From NCBI RefSeq assembly GCF_020005365.1, contig NZ_JACNML010000005.1, positions 214,761 through 278,760 on the forward strand: a stretch of 64,000 bases of DNA. The letters are read 5' to 3'. The position numbers and the translations under genes are program-made. This document shows, in pieces, positions 25,068 through 33,455 of the stretch. The stretch comes from Kangiella shandongensis. Lineage in GTDB: Bacteria > Pseudomonadota > Gammaproteobacteria > Enterobacterales > Kangiellaceae. A model generated the notes under the pieces. It searched no databases, had not been told where the DNA came from, and saw only the letters and a program-made list of their open reading frames with translations. Within the stretch, counting starts at the first letter, position 1. Each line of letters opens with the position of its first letter.

Positions 25068-27353
25068 ATGTCATTTAAATTGAAGATGGCTTGTACCGCT
25101 ACATTATTAGCCATGGGCGTTTCAGCTCATGCAGCGGGCGAGCTTGGAAAAACAACAATCACGGCTCCAGCAGCTGAAGACGGTAAACAGCGCGTTATCG
25201 TTAAATTCAAACCGGGTCACGGTAAATCAGCTAAATCCATGGCGATGAAAGCTGGTGCTTCATTAAAAGTAGACCTGAAGCAACATAACGCTTTCGCGAT
25301 CGAAGTATCACCAAAAGCGCTACAGGGTTTGCGCAACAACCCTAACGTTCTATATGTCGAGCCAGACGTAAAACGTAAACTTCTTTCGACTAACTTAAAT
25401 ACTACTGAAGTTGAGCCTTGGGGTATTTCGAGTGTTGAAGCGGATATCGTTTCAGATAGTAACGCGGGTAACCGTACGGTTTGTATTATTGACTCGGGTT
25501 ATGATCTTAATCACTCAGACCTATCAACCAATAGTGTTGATGGTACCAATGACTCAGGTACGGGTAACTGGTATGAAGCGGGCGGTTCGCACGGTAGTCA
25601 CGTAGCCGGTACGATTGCTGCCGTAACTAATGGTTCAGGTGTCGTTGGTGTTAACCCTAACGGTAATATCAACCTGCACATCATTAAAGTATTCAATGAG
25701 TCCGGTTGGGGTTACTCTTCAGACTTAGTCAACGCAGTTGATGATTGTGTGGCAAACGGTGCTAACGTTGTGAGCATGAGTTTGGGTGGCGGAGCCTCGT
25801 CAACTACTGAAGCAAATGCATTTACTAACCACTATAACAATGGTGTGTTGAGCATTGCAGCAGCTGGTAACGATGGTGATTCGACTCACTCTTATCCTGC
25901 ATCTTATGACAACGTTGTCTCTGTAGCAGCTACAGATGAAAATAACCAGCACGGTTATTTTTCACAGTACACGGATCAGGTTGAATTATCTGGTCCAGGT
26001 GTAGCCATTTTATCATCAGTAGATGGTGACGGTTCGCTTGGTCAATTAGATGTTGGTGGCGTGGATTATTTTGCAGACGGCGTTGTTGTACCAAACTTCT
26101 ATAACAGTAGCCTTAGTCCTGATCCTGCAGGTATTGCTGGCTCAGCGTCAGGTACGATAGAAGCATGTTCTTCTACAAGCTGCCCTGACATGACGGGTAA
26201 TATTTGTGTGATTGAACGTCGCGATCTTGAAGATGGCTCGGGTAGCTCAACAGAAGCGAAATATCCTGAGTTCAACTCTGTAGAAGCGTGTGCTGATGCA
26301 GGTGCTGAGGGTGTTGTCGTTTATAGTCGCTCAGAGCGTCCATCGCTAGAAGTTCCATTCTTGATCGACTTCAATAGCAAAATTGAAGGTATGCCAGTGG
26401 TCACGGTTAATCGTGCTACAGGTCTAGATTTGGTCAGTAAGGCTGGTCAAAATGCAACGCTTTCTGTTGCAACCGGTCAAGACTGGGCTTATTACAATGG
26501 TACTTCGATGGCAACGCCTCACGTTAGTGGTGTAGCGGCGCTTGTATGGAGCCATCATCCATCATGTACTGCGGCTGAGATTCGCCAGGTACTGAAAGAT
26601 ACAGCGCTAGACATAGACGTTGCGGGTCGTGATAACCGTACGGGTTATGGTCTGGTAAAAGCACAAGCGGCAGTTGACTATTTAGACGCTAACGGCTGTG
26701 CGGGTGGCACAGAACCACCATCAAGTGGTAATGAGCTGAGCAAAGGCGTTGCGGAAACTAACCTAAGCGGTGCTCAAGGTTCAGAAGTTTTCTATACCTT
26801 TGAAGTACCAGCGGGTGCAACAGATCTAAACTTCGATATGTCTGGCGGTTCTGGTGATGCTGACCTTTACGTTAAGTTCGGTTCACAGCCAACTACTTCT
26901 GACTATGACTGTCGTCCTTGGAAAAGTGGTAACACAGAAAACTGTAACTTTGCTTCGCCACAGGAAGGCACTTATCACGTGATGATCCGTGGCTACTCAA
27001 GCTACTCAGGCGTAAGCTTGGTTGCTGACTATACAGACGGTGGTTCAGATCCTGTGAACGATACGTTGAGCGAATCTAACTTGTCGGGTGCTAAGAGTAG
27101 CGAGCAGTTCTTTACGCTAGACGTGCCCGCAGGCCGTTCAACAGTTGATATTGTCATGTCAGGTGGTTCTGGTGATGCTGACCTTTACGTTAAGTTCGGT
27201 TCACAGCCAACGACATCAAGCTATGATTGCCGTCCTTATAAGTATGGCAATGAAGAAACTTGTACCTTGAACGCACAGGAAGGCACGTATCATATCATGA
27301 TTCGTGGTTACTCGAGCTACTCAGGTGTCAGTCTTCAAGGCAGCTCTAACTAA
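25068..27353 (+). CDS. Secreted S8 subtilase with PA insert and two PPC domains
   Basis: A 761-residue secreted endopeptidase from the ATG at 25068, preceded by AGGGGG at 25055. Residues 1-23 are a signal peptide and about 40-105 an I9-type propeptide (RVIVKFKPG...VLYVEPDV). The catalytic domain has Asp142 (IDSGYD), His175 (GSHGSHVAG), the oxyanion Asn in AAAGNDG and Ser480 (NGTSMATPHVSG). A PA domain (about 325-470) sits between His and Ser. Two C-terminal PPC domains (about 560-650 and 665-761) follow, normally removed after secretion. A frame open to 25035 upstream lacks a signal peptide at its start. Confidence 0.95.
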   Translation: MSFKLKMACTATLLAMGVSAHAAGELGKTTITAPAAEDGKQRVIVKFKPGHGKSAKSMAMKAGASLKVDLKQHNAFAIEVSPKALQGLRNNPNVLYVEPDVKRKLLSTNLNTTEVEPWGISSVEADIVSDSNAGNRTVCIIDSGYDLNHSDLSTNSVDGTNDSGTGNWYEAGGSHGSHVAGTIAAVTNGSGVVGVNPNGNINLHIIKVFNESGWGYSSDLVNAVDDCVANGANVVSMSLGGGASSTTEANAFTNHYNNGVLSIAAAGNDGDSTHSYPASYDNVVSVAATDENNQHGYFSQYTDQVELSGPGVAILSSVDGDGSLGQLDVGGVDYFADGVVVPNFYNSSLSPDPAGIAGSASGTIEACSSTSCPDMTGNICVIERRDLEDGSGSSTEAKYPEFNSVEACADAGAEGVVVYSRSERPSLEVPFLIDFNSKIEGMPVVTVNRATGLDLVSKAGQNATLSVATGQDWAYYNGTSMATPHVSGVAALVWSHHPSCTAAEIRQVLKDTALDIDVAGRDNRTGYGLVKAQAAVDYLDANGCAGGTEPPSSGNELSKGVAETNLSGAQGSEVFYTFEVPAGATDLNFDMSGGSGDADLYVKFGSQPTTSDYDCRPWKSGNTENCNFASPQEGTYHVMIRGYSSYSGVSLVADYTDGGSDPVNDTLSESNLSGAKSSEQFFTLDVPAGRSTVDIVMSGGSGDADLYVKFGSQPTTSSYDCRPYKYGNEETCTLNAQEGTYHIMIRGYSSYSGVSLQGSSN
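26842..27340 (+). repeat. Internal duplication of the PPC domain coding sequence
   Basis: The two PPC domains each contain GSGDADLYVKFGSQPTTS, a YDCRP segment and MIRGYSSYSGVSL. At DNA level the stretch encoding SGDADLYVKFGSQPTT is identical in both copies (near 26850 and 27170). This points to recent tandem duplication or ongoing homogenisation. Confidence 0.75.
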
Positions 27354-27378
27354 TTATTCTGTTAGATTGCTGATAAAA

Positions 27379-27404
27379 AAGGTCGCTTTTAGCGGCCTTT
27401 TTTT
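27379..27404 (+). terminator. Intrinsic terminator after subtilase 1
   Basis: AAGGTCGC (27379-27386) pairs with GCGGCCTT (27392-27399, one G-U) and runs into seven T. It lies 26 bp after the stop codon. Confidence 0.85.
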
Positions 27405-27486
27405 ATATCAGTTCATTTTGTTGAATCTAAAATAAATCTATTCTGTAACGGTTAGTAGCAACTTTGTAAAATAATTAAGTTTATGC

Positions 27487-27516
27487 TTGATGCGTATACG
27501 CATTAGCTGCTTTAAT
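27487..27516 (+). promoter_or_regulatory. Sigma70-like promoter of subtilase 2
   Basis: TTGATG (27487-27492), 18 bp, TTTAAT (27511-27516), the same geometry as before subtilases 1 and 3. The spacer contains the palindrome GCGTATACGC. The roughly 100-nt leader lacks the T-run hairpin of the other two; instead AGAGTC near 27573 can pair with GACTCT near 27597. Confidence 0.6.
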
Positions 27517-27623
27517 CTTCTCTCGCGGCTTTCACATAGGTCTTGGGACTATAAGGATAATAGAAGGTGTGAGAGTCGTTAGCATATTCAAATGAAGACT
27601 CTGAAAAGAGAGGGGTAGGTATA

Positions 27624-29747
27624 ATGTCTTTTAAATTAAAGATGGCTTGCGCAGCCACTCTAGTCGCGTTGGGCGTTTCGGCTCAAGCTGCTGAGAAAGA
27701 GCGAGTAATCGTTAAATTCACACCAGGCAATGGCCAGGCGGTTAAAGCCATGGCAAAGAAAGCTGGTGGTGAGCTCAAAGTTGACCTGGCAAAGCACGAT
27801 GCGTTTGCGATGGAAGTTCCAGCTCAAGCATTGAAAGGTCTGCGTAATAATCCTAACGTTGTATACGTCGAAAGCGACGTACAGCGTGAGCTACTATCAA
27901 CAGATTTAAATACCACTGAGGTTGAGCCTTGGGGTATTTCTCGCGTTGAGGCCGATGTGGCTTCAGATGCGAATGCAGGTAACCGTACGGTGTGTATCAT
28001 CGACTCAGGTTACGATATTCGTCATTCAGACCTGGACACCAATAACGTCTCTGGTACCAACGATTCGGGTACCGGTAACTGGTATGAGCCAGGCGGTTCG
28101 CACGGTACGCACGTAGCAGGTACGGTTGCGGGTGTTGCAAATGGTTCTGGCGTGGTTGGTGTGATGCCGAACGGTAACGTTAATTTGCACATCATCAAAG
28201 TGTTCAATGAATCAGGCTGGGGTTACTCATCTGATCTGGTTGCAGCGGCTGACGAATGTGTTAACGCTGGTGCTAACGTGATCAGTATGAGCCTTGGTGG
28301 TTCACGCAGTAGCCGCACAGAAGACAATGCGTTCAGCAACCATTACAGCAACGGTGTATTGAGTATCGCTGCAGCGGGTAACGATGGTAATACGGCTCAT
28401 TCATATCCTGCATCGTATGACGCGGTCGTATCGATCGCTGCGGTTGACTCAGGCAACATGCATGCCAATTTCTCACAGCAAACCAATCAGGTTGAGCTGT
28501 CGGGACCGGGTGAAGCGATCCTATCAAGCGTTGGACTTGGTGATGGCTACCTTGGTCAGTTGACAGTCGGTGGTACAGACTACTTTGCTAATGGCGTGGT
28601 ACCTCATACCTTCTATAACAGCAGCTTGAGCTATGACAATGCGGGTAACGCAGGATCGGCTTCTGGCGAGCTTGGGGTTTGTACGACTTCGGGTACTTCT
28701 TATAGCTGTCCTGATATGACGGGTAAAATCTGTCTCGTTGAGCGTGGTGAGAACCAAGGTGATGATACAAGCAGTACAGAAAATAATTATCCAGAATATC
28801 GTGGTGCAGATGCCTGTGCTGACGCTGGCGCTGCGGGTATCGTCGTATACAGTAACGCGGACCGTCCAGGTCTACAAGCACCATTTATGGTTGACTTCAA
28901 TGGCAAGATCCAGGGTACTCCAACCGTATCGGTCGATCGTGCAACGGGTCTTGAGTTAGCTGGCTTGGCTGGTCAAACAGCAAGCATGTCTAAAGATGGT
29001 GGTCAGGACTGGGAATACTATAACGGTACCTCAATGGCGACGCCTCACGTTAGTGGTGTAGCAGCACTAGTATGGAGTCACCACTCAGGTTGTAGCGCAT
29101 CTGAAGTACGTTCAGCGCTACAAGCAACGGCTGAAGATCTTGATGCAGCGGGTCGTGACAATAAAACCGGTTATGGTCTAGTTAAAGCTCAAGCAGCAGT
29201 CGACTATCTGGCGACACAAAGCTGTGGCGGTGGTTCTACGACTAATCAACCTCCTGTCGCTGACTATAGTTATAGCTGTACTGACCTAGGCTGTAGCTTC
29301 GACGGTTCAAGCAGTTCTGACAGTGACGGCAGCATTGCGTCTTATAGCTGGGACTTTGGTGATGGTAATACGGCAACGGGCTCTAACCCATCGCACACCT
29401 TTGCAGCGGCAGGTACCTATACTGTGAGCTTGACTGTAACGGACGATGCTGGCGCAACAGATACAACGACTCAAGATGTGACCGTGTCTGATGGCTCTAC
29501 GGGTGCTGATCTGAGCCTGAGCGCGAATGGTTACAAGGTGAAAGGTCGTCACCATGTGGACCTAAGCTGGAGCGGCGCGACTTCGACTAACGTTGACGTC
29601 TATCGTAACGGTAGCTTGATCGCAACAACAGCGAATGACGGTGCTTATACCGACGCGATGAATAGTCGTGGTGGTGCAGCTTACACATACAAGGTATGTG
29701 AAGCGGGTACGTCAACTTGCTCTGCAGAAGTGAATGTCGTCTTCTAA
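27624..29747 (+). CDS. Secreted S8 subtilase with PA insert, PKD domain and C-terminal binding-type domain
   Basis: A 707-residue protein closely related to the subtilase upstream. Signal peptide 1-23; I9 propeptide about 26-86; Asp127 (IDSGYD), His160 (GSHGTHVAG), Ser470 (NGTSMATPHVSG); PA domain about 310-460. The C-terminus differs from its neighbour: a PKD domain (about 535-615, DFGDGNTATGSNPSHTF), then an 80-residue Ig-like domain (ANGYKVKGRHHVDLSWSG...VDVYRNG) shared with the subtilase at 34436. The Shine-Dalgarno is AGGGGTAGG just before the ATG. Confidence 0.95.
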   Translation: MSFKLKMACAATLVALGVSAQAAEKERVIVKFTPGNGQAVKAMAKKAGGELKVDLAKHDAFAMEVPAQALKGLRNNPNVVYVESDVQRELLSTDLNTTEVEPWGISRVEADVASDANAGNRTVCIIDSGYDIRHSDLDTNNVSGTNDSGTGNWYEPGGSHGTHVAGTVAGVANGSGVVGVMPNGNVNLHIIKVFNESGWGYSSDLVAAADECVNAGANVISMSLGGSRSSRTEDNAFSNHYSNGVLSIAAAGNDGNTAHSYPASYDAVVSIAAVDSGNMHANFSQQTNQVELSGPGEAILSSVGLGDGYLGQLTVGGTDYFANGVVPHTFYNSSLSYDNAGNAGSASGELGVCTTSGTSYSCPDMTGKICLVERGENQGDDTSSTENNYPEYRGADACADAGAAGIVVYSNADRPGLQAPFMVDFNGKIQGTPTVSVDRATGLELAGLAGQTASMSKDGGQDWEYYNGTSMATPHVSGVAALVWSHHSGCSASEVRSALQATAEDLDAAGRDNKTGYGLVKAQAAVDYLATQSCGGGSTTNQPPVADYSYSCTDLGCSFDGSSSSDSDGSIASYSWDFGDGNTATGSNPSHTFAAAGTYTVSLTVTDDAGATDTTTQDVTVSDGSTGADLSLSANGYKVKGRHHVDLSWSGATSTNVDVYRNGSLIATTANDGAYTDAMNSRGGAAYTYKVCEAGTSTCSAEVNVVF

Positions 29748-29770
29748 TGATATTCTGCTTTGAAAGAACG

Positions 29771-29801
29771 AAAGCGAGCCCTTTGTGGCTCGCTTTTTTT
29801 T
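29771..29801 (+). terminator. Intrinsic terminator after subtilase 2
   Basis: AAAGCGAGCC (29771-29780) pairs perfectly with GGCTCGCTTT (29787-29796) and is followed by a run of T. Confidence 0.9.
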
Positions 29802-30177
29802 GTGATGGAAGTCTGTGATGGCGTGATTTCGGGGGGAGCAGGCATGCTGCTAATCAAAGCTGGACGATTTTATCGGTTTTGAAGACATGACCAATGTAGT
29901 AGAAGCAATTAAGCAGTCATAAAACAATATGCCCCGGGAGATTATCCTGGCTAAATACCAGCCAGTCATTAAAGCTGACTGAAGGGCGACCCATCCAAAG
30001 GAGTGTATTAGCAAATCTTAGTATACGAACCTGTTTGATCGATGGTCGTTGTCACACGGAAGATTATGAATACAGTAGTGAAAGGAATAGTGTATGGCTT
30101 ATGGCGATGATGACGAATTGACGAATCAATAGAATGTAAAATTTGTGACAAACAAGTCGGATTAGTAAATTTGCCAG
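29802..30177. other. Non-coding spacer with possible gene relic
   Basis: No convincing gene is seen here. Near 29862-29923 a 20-codon stretch reads LDDFIGFEDMTNVVEAIKQS and then a stop, which looks like the tail of a protein, but it is closed upstream by a TAA. A CTGGCT/AGCCAG hairpin lies near 29948-29972. The rest shows neither repeats nor strong signals. Confidence 0.4.
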
Positions 30178-30207
30178 TTGACATATCTTTACATAAATTG
30201 GTTTAAT
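30178..30207 (+). promoter_or_regulatory. Sigma70-like promoter of subtilase 3
   Basis: TTGACA (30178-30183, consensus -35), 18 bp, TTTAAT (30202-30207). It is the best match of the three shared promoters in this array. AATTGGTTTAAT near the -10 resembles the subtilase 1 promoter. Confidence 0.65.
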
Positions 30208-30214
30208 GCATCTC

Positions 30215-30272
30215 AGCCTCAGATGCTATGGATAGTTCTTGAGAAATTACCATAAGCAGATGGGGCTTTTTT
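30215..30272 (+). terminator. Leader terminator/attenuator-like hairpin before subtilase 3
   Basis: AGCCTCA (30215-30221) pairs with TGGGGCT (30261-30267, one G-U). Inside it, GCTATGG (30225-30231) pairs with CCATAAGC (30250-30257, one bulge), and a T-run at 30267-30272 follows. There is no upstream gene left to terminate, because subtilase 2 has its own terminator about 450 bp earlier. A role in the 5' leader is therefore the simplest reading. Confidence 0.6.
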
Positions 30273-30310
30273 ATTGCTTATAAAAAAGTAAATACCAAAT
30301 GAGGGGTAAT

Positions 30311-31903
30311 ATGAAATTTAAAATGAAAATGGCATGTGCTGCTACTGTACTAGCTTTAGGCGCAGCTGCCCACGCTGAGCGTGTAATCGTATCGTATGAC
30401 AATAACGGCCAAGGCCTGAAGAAAGGGCATGACGTATTAGTTGAAGGTAATGGCTGGTTTGCAGCAGATTTAAATGAGAAGGGGAAAAGTGCCGTTCGTG
30501 GTATGAAAGGCTTCAAGAAGATGGAAAAAGACGTGAAGCGTTTCCCAATGGCAATTTGGAATGATGATCAGGGTGATCCAACTGCTGAGCAGTTAACACC
30601 TTACGCAGTATACCAGTCACAAGCGGATCAACTAGTGCTTGGTTCTGGTCAAAAAGTTTGTGTTATCGATTCTGGTATCGCTGGTGCTGACGGTGAAACT
30701 GGTGGCAAGAACAATGATTTCGATTGGACTGTAATCACCGGTGATAACGATTCGGGTACAGGCGACTGGTTCCGAGACGGCGGTCCACACGGTACTCACG
30801 TGGCGGGAACCGTAGGTGCGGCAGATAATGGTATTGGTGTTGTAGGTATGGCACCGGGCGTTCCGATGCATATCATCAAAGTATTCAATGCGTCTGGCTG
30901 GGGTTACTCTTCAGACTTGGCATACGCGGCTGATAAATGTACTCAAGCTGGTGCAAACATTATCACCATGAGTCTCGGTGGTGGTCGTGCTAACAGTATA
31001 GAAGAGAGTGCATTCGACACTTTCACTGCAAACGGTGGTTTAGTGTTGGCTGCAGCTGGTAACGACGGTAATAACGTACGTTCATACCCTGCGGGTTATA
31101 AGTCAGTAATGATGGTTGGCGCTAACGACGCTGATAACAACATCGCTGATTTCTCACAATACCCAGGCTGTAAAGATAAAGGCCAAACAGATGACGGTCT
31201 TTGCGTTGAAGTAACAGCAGGTGGTGTTGATACGCTATCAACTTATCCAGCGGGCGGCGCAACGCTTTCATCGGCGACAATTGACGGTGCTGGTATTGCT
31301 TCATCAGGTATGGAAAACAACGGTGACGCCAGTGGCGACACTTACTACATGGGGCTGGGTGATGCCACAGACGCTGGCGCTAATGGTAAAATCTGTGTGA
31401 TTGACCGTGGTAGCATCAGTTTCCATGATAAAACTGCTAACTGTGAGAACTCTGGTGGTATTGGCGCAATCATTATTAACAATGAATCAGGTATGTTGTA
31501 CGGCACGCTAGGCGATACCAATACAACTACGATTCCTGTGGTGGGAACTGCACTTGAAGATCGTGACGCTATCTTAGCAGCGACAACGGCCTCTGTGTCT
31601 GTTGGTCCTAGCGATTATGGCTACATGAGCGGTACTTCAATGGCAACACCTGCGGTAGCTGGTATCTCTGCTCTTGTTTGGTCAAATCACCCAAGTTGTT
31701 CTGGTACTGAAATCCGTAACGCTTTAAAAGCGACGGCTGAAGACCAAGGTGCTGTGGGTCGTGATGACTACTTCGGTTACGGTATCGTAAAAGCAAAAGC
31801 TGCGAGCGACTACCTGACGGCTAACGGTTGTACTGGCTCTGTCGATGATGGCAGCGGTGACGACGGTGGTTCCTGTAAAGGTGGCCCTAAAAAATGTGGC
31901 TAA
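30311..31903 (+). CDS. Secreted S8 subtilase with PA insert and C-terminal CKGGPKKCG motif
   Basis: A 530-residue protein from the ATG at 30311, preceded by GAGGGGTAAT; an ATG at 30299 is in frame but overlaps that Shine-Dalgarno. Signal peptide 1-23. The pro-region (about 24-90) is shorter and diverged from I9. Catalytic residues are Asp120 (VIDSGIAG), His160 (GPHGTHVAG) and Ser443 (SGTSMATPAVAG). The usual His of the PHVAG helix is Ala, but that residue is not catalytic. A PA domain lies at about 315-430. There is no PPC or PKD tail; the protein ends in an Asp/Gly linker and CKGGPKKCG. Confidence 0.93.
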   Translation: MKFKMKMACAATVLALGAAAHAERVIVSYDNNGQGLKKGHDVLVEGNGWFAADLNEKGKSAVRGMKGFKKMEKDVKRFPMAIWNDDQGDPTAEQLTPYAVYQSQADQLVLGSGQKVCVIDSGIAGADGETGGKNNDFDWTVITGDNDSGTGDWFRDGGPHGTHVAGTVGAADNGIGVVGMAPGVPMHIIKVFNASGWGYSSDLAYAADKCTQAGANIITMSLGGGRANSIEESAFDTFTANGGLVLAAAGNDGNNVRSYPAGYKSVMMVGANDADNNIADFSQYPGCKDKGQTDDGLCVEVTAGGVDTLSTYPAGGATLSSATIDGAGIASSGMENNGDASGDTYYMGLGDATDAGANGKICVIDRGSISFHDKTANCENSGGIGAIIINNESGMLYGTLGDTNTTTIPVVGTALEDRDAILAATTASVSVGPSDYGYMSGTSMATPAVAGISALVWSNHPSCSGTEIRNALKATAEDQGAVGRDDYFGYGIVKAKAASDYLTANGCTGSVDDGSGDDGGSCKGGPKKCG

Positions 31904-31922
31904 TCACTGATTAGCGATGTTA

Positions 31923-31950
31923 AAAAGGCAGGTTCTTACCTGCCTTTTTT
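31923..31950 (+). terminator. Intrinsic terminator after subtilase 3
   Basis: AAAGGCAGGT pairs with ACCTGCCTTT around a short loop and is followed by T residues, about 20 bp after the stop. Confidence 0.9.
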
Positions 31951-32033
31951 ATTGTCCAGAGGTTTAATTTCTATGCGTTTTTGCATTAGATTATCTAATT
32001 GGTAAGACCAATTCACAAATAGTGCTGAATGGC

Positions 32034-32062
32034 TTGTTTGATCTATTATTTGTTGTTATAAA
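32034..32062 (+). promoter_or_regulatory. Possible promoter of subtilase 4
   Basis: TTGTTT (32034-32039), 17 bp, TATAAA (32057-32062). It does not follow the 18-bp/TTTAAT pattern of the first three genes, and no T-run hairpin is seen in its leader. Confidence 0.35.
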
Positions 32063-32144
32063 AGGCTTGCTTTCGGATTATATAATTTGATTTGAAAGTT
32101 CAGTCTATGATTTTAATAAACAAATACTAGAGGGGTAATCTCTA

Positions 32145-33275
32145 ATGAAAAGAACTTTAATCGCCAGTGCCGTAGGAATGGCTTTTGTCTCTGCACAATC
32201 GATGGCTGTGGAACCAACCTATTCATCCAATGACGAACTCAACGTACAGAATCGTTGTATTGTGACTTTACAAGATCACTTAAATGCTTCTGAGGTGAAA
32301 GGGTTAGCTAAAGGTATGGCTAAGCGTGCAGAATCTTCGGTACGTCACGTTTATACAAACTCGATTAAAGGATTTACGGTAAACGCACCTTGCCACGCTG
32401 CAGCAAAAGCATTTGGCGGCGACATGAACATTAAACGCATGTCTCCAGACGGTGTTGTAAGCGTCAGCTTTAAAGGTAAGCCAGGCGGCGGTGGTAACAC
32501 TGGGCAAACAACACCATGGAGCGTAACACGTGTTGGTGGTGCTCAGGACGGTAGCGGTTATACTGCTTGGGTACTGGATACTGGTATTGATACCGATCAC
32601 GGTGATTTGAATGTTGATGCGAGCCGTGGCTTCACTGCATTTACTAAAGGTAAAGATGCAGATACCGATGATGGTAATGGCCACGGTACTCACGTAGCGG
32701 GTACGATTGCGGCGCTCGACAACTCACAGGACGTTGTGGGTATCGCTGCAGGCGCAACGGTTGTTCCAGTAAAAGTTCTAGATTCGCGTGGTTCTGGTTC
32801 ATATTCTGGTGTTATCGCGGGTGTGGATCACGTTGCGGCTAACGCCTCGGCCGGCGACTGTGCCAACATGAGTCTGGGTGGCCCAGTGAGCCAGGAGCTT
32901 GATGATGCGGTTGAAGCGGCAGCGCAAAGCTCTGGTGCTTACTTTGTACTAGCGGCAGGTAATGATGGTGATGACGCGAACAACTACTCGCCTGCACGCG
33001 CAAATGGCAATAACGTGTATACCATTTCTGCGACTGACTCAAGCGACAACATGCCATACTGGTCTAACTACGGTAACCCACCAGTAGATTACGCTGCACC
33101 AGGTGTTAGCATCCTGTCTCTGAAGAAAGGTGGTGGCACGACTACCATGTCAGGAACCTCAATGGCATCACCAGCAGCCTGTGCTGTGATTATGTTGAAA
33201 AACGGTAATCCAGGCACAGACGGTACGGCTGGAAACGACCCAGATGGAAACCCGGATCCAATCGTACACCTATAA
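32145..33275 (+). CDS. Compact secreted S8 subtilase
   Basis: A 376-residue subtilase without PA or C-terminal accessory domains. Signal peptide 1-21 (AQSMA cleavage); I9-like propeptide about 36-108. Asp145 (VLDTGIDTDH), His180 (GHGTHVAGTIAA), oxyanion Asn in LAAGNDG, Ser339 (SGTSMASPAACAV). The substrate-binding side resembles the proteinase K-like branch (WVLDTGI, VVPVKVLD). After Ser339 the helix is atypical (PAACAVIML for PHVAG-type) and the protein ends soon after in a Gly/Asp/Pro-rich tail. Shine-Dalgarno AGAGGGGTAA. It may be an active, minimal enzyme. Confidence 0.92.
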   Translation: MKRTLIASAVGMAFVSAQSMAVEPTYSSNDELNVQNRCIVTLQDHLNASEVKGLAKGMAKRAESSVRHVYTNSIKGFTVNAPCHAAAKAFGGDMNIKRMSPDGVVSVSFKGKPGGGGNTGQTTPWSVTRVGGAQDGSGYTAWVLDTGIDTDHGDLNVDASRGFTAFTKGKDADTDDGNGHGTHVAGTIAALDNSQDVVGIAAGATVVPVKVLDSRGSGSYSGVIAGVDHVAANASAGDCANMSLGGPVSQELDDAVEAAAQSSGAYFVLAAGNDGDDANNYSPARANGNNVYTISATDSSDNMPYWSNYGNPPVDYAAPGVSILSLKKGGGTTTMSGTSMASPAACAVIMLKNGNPGTDGTAGNDPDGNPDPIVHL

Positions 33276-33300
33276 TTATCAGCTTAAATGATGGTTAGGA

Positions 33301-33325
33301 AAGCGCTCTTCGGAGCGCTTTTTTT
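33301..33325 (+). terminator. Intrinsic terminator after subtilase 4 (TTCG loop)
   Basis: AAGCGCTC (33301-33308), loop TTCG, GAGCGCTT (33313-33320) and a T-run. The same hairpin sequence recurs after the next gene. Confidence 0.9.
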
Positions 33326-33455
33326 ATGCGTCAGGATAGCGCTACATCGTAAAAACATCTGATAATGTGAACGGGTTGATTATTTTTTATACAGCGATAG
33401 GGTAAACATAGATAGGCATAAATTAGCACCATAACAACATATCCAGGGGGAAATC

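Noticed and set aside
25411..25605. Frames inside the subtilase genes as overlapping genes (also 27922-28116 and others)
   Set aside because: They occur because the glycine- and aspartate-rich coding sequence leaves other frames open. The parallel ones at 25411 and 27922 simply reflect homology of the host genes.
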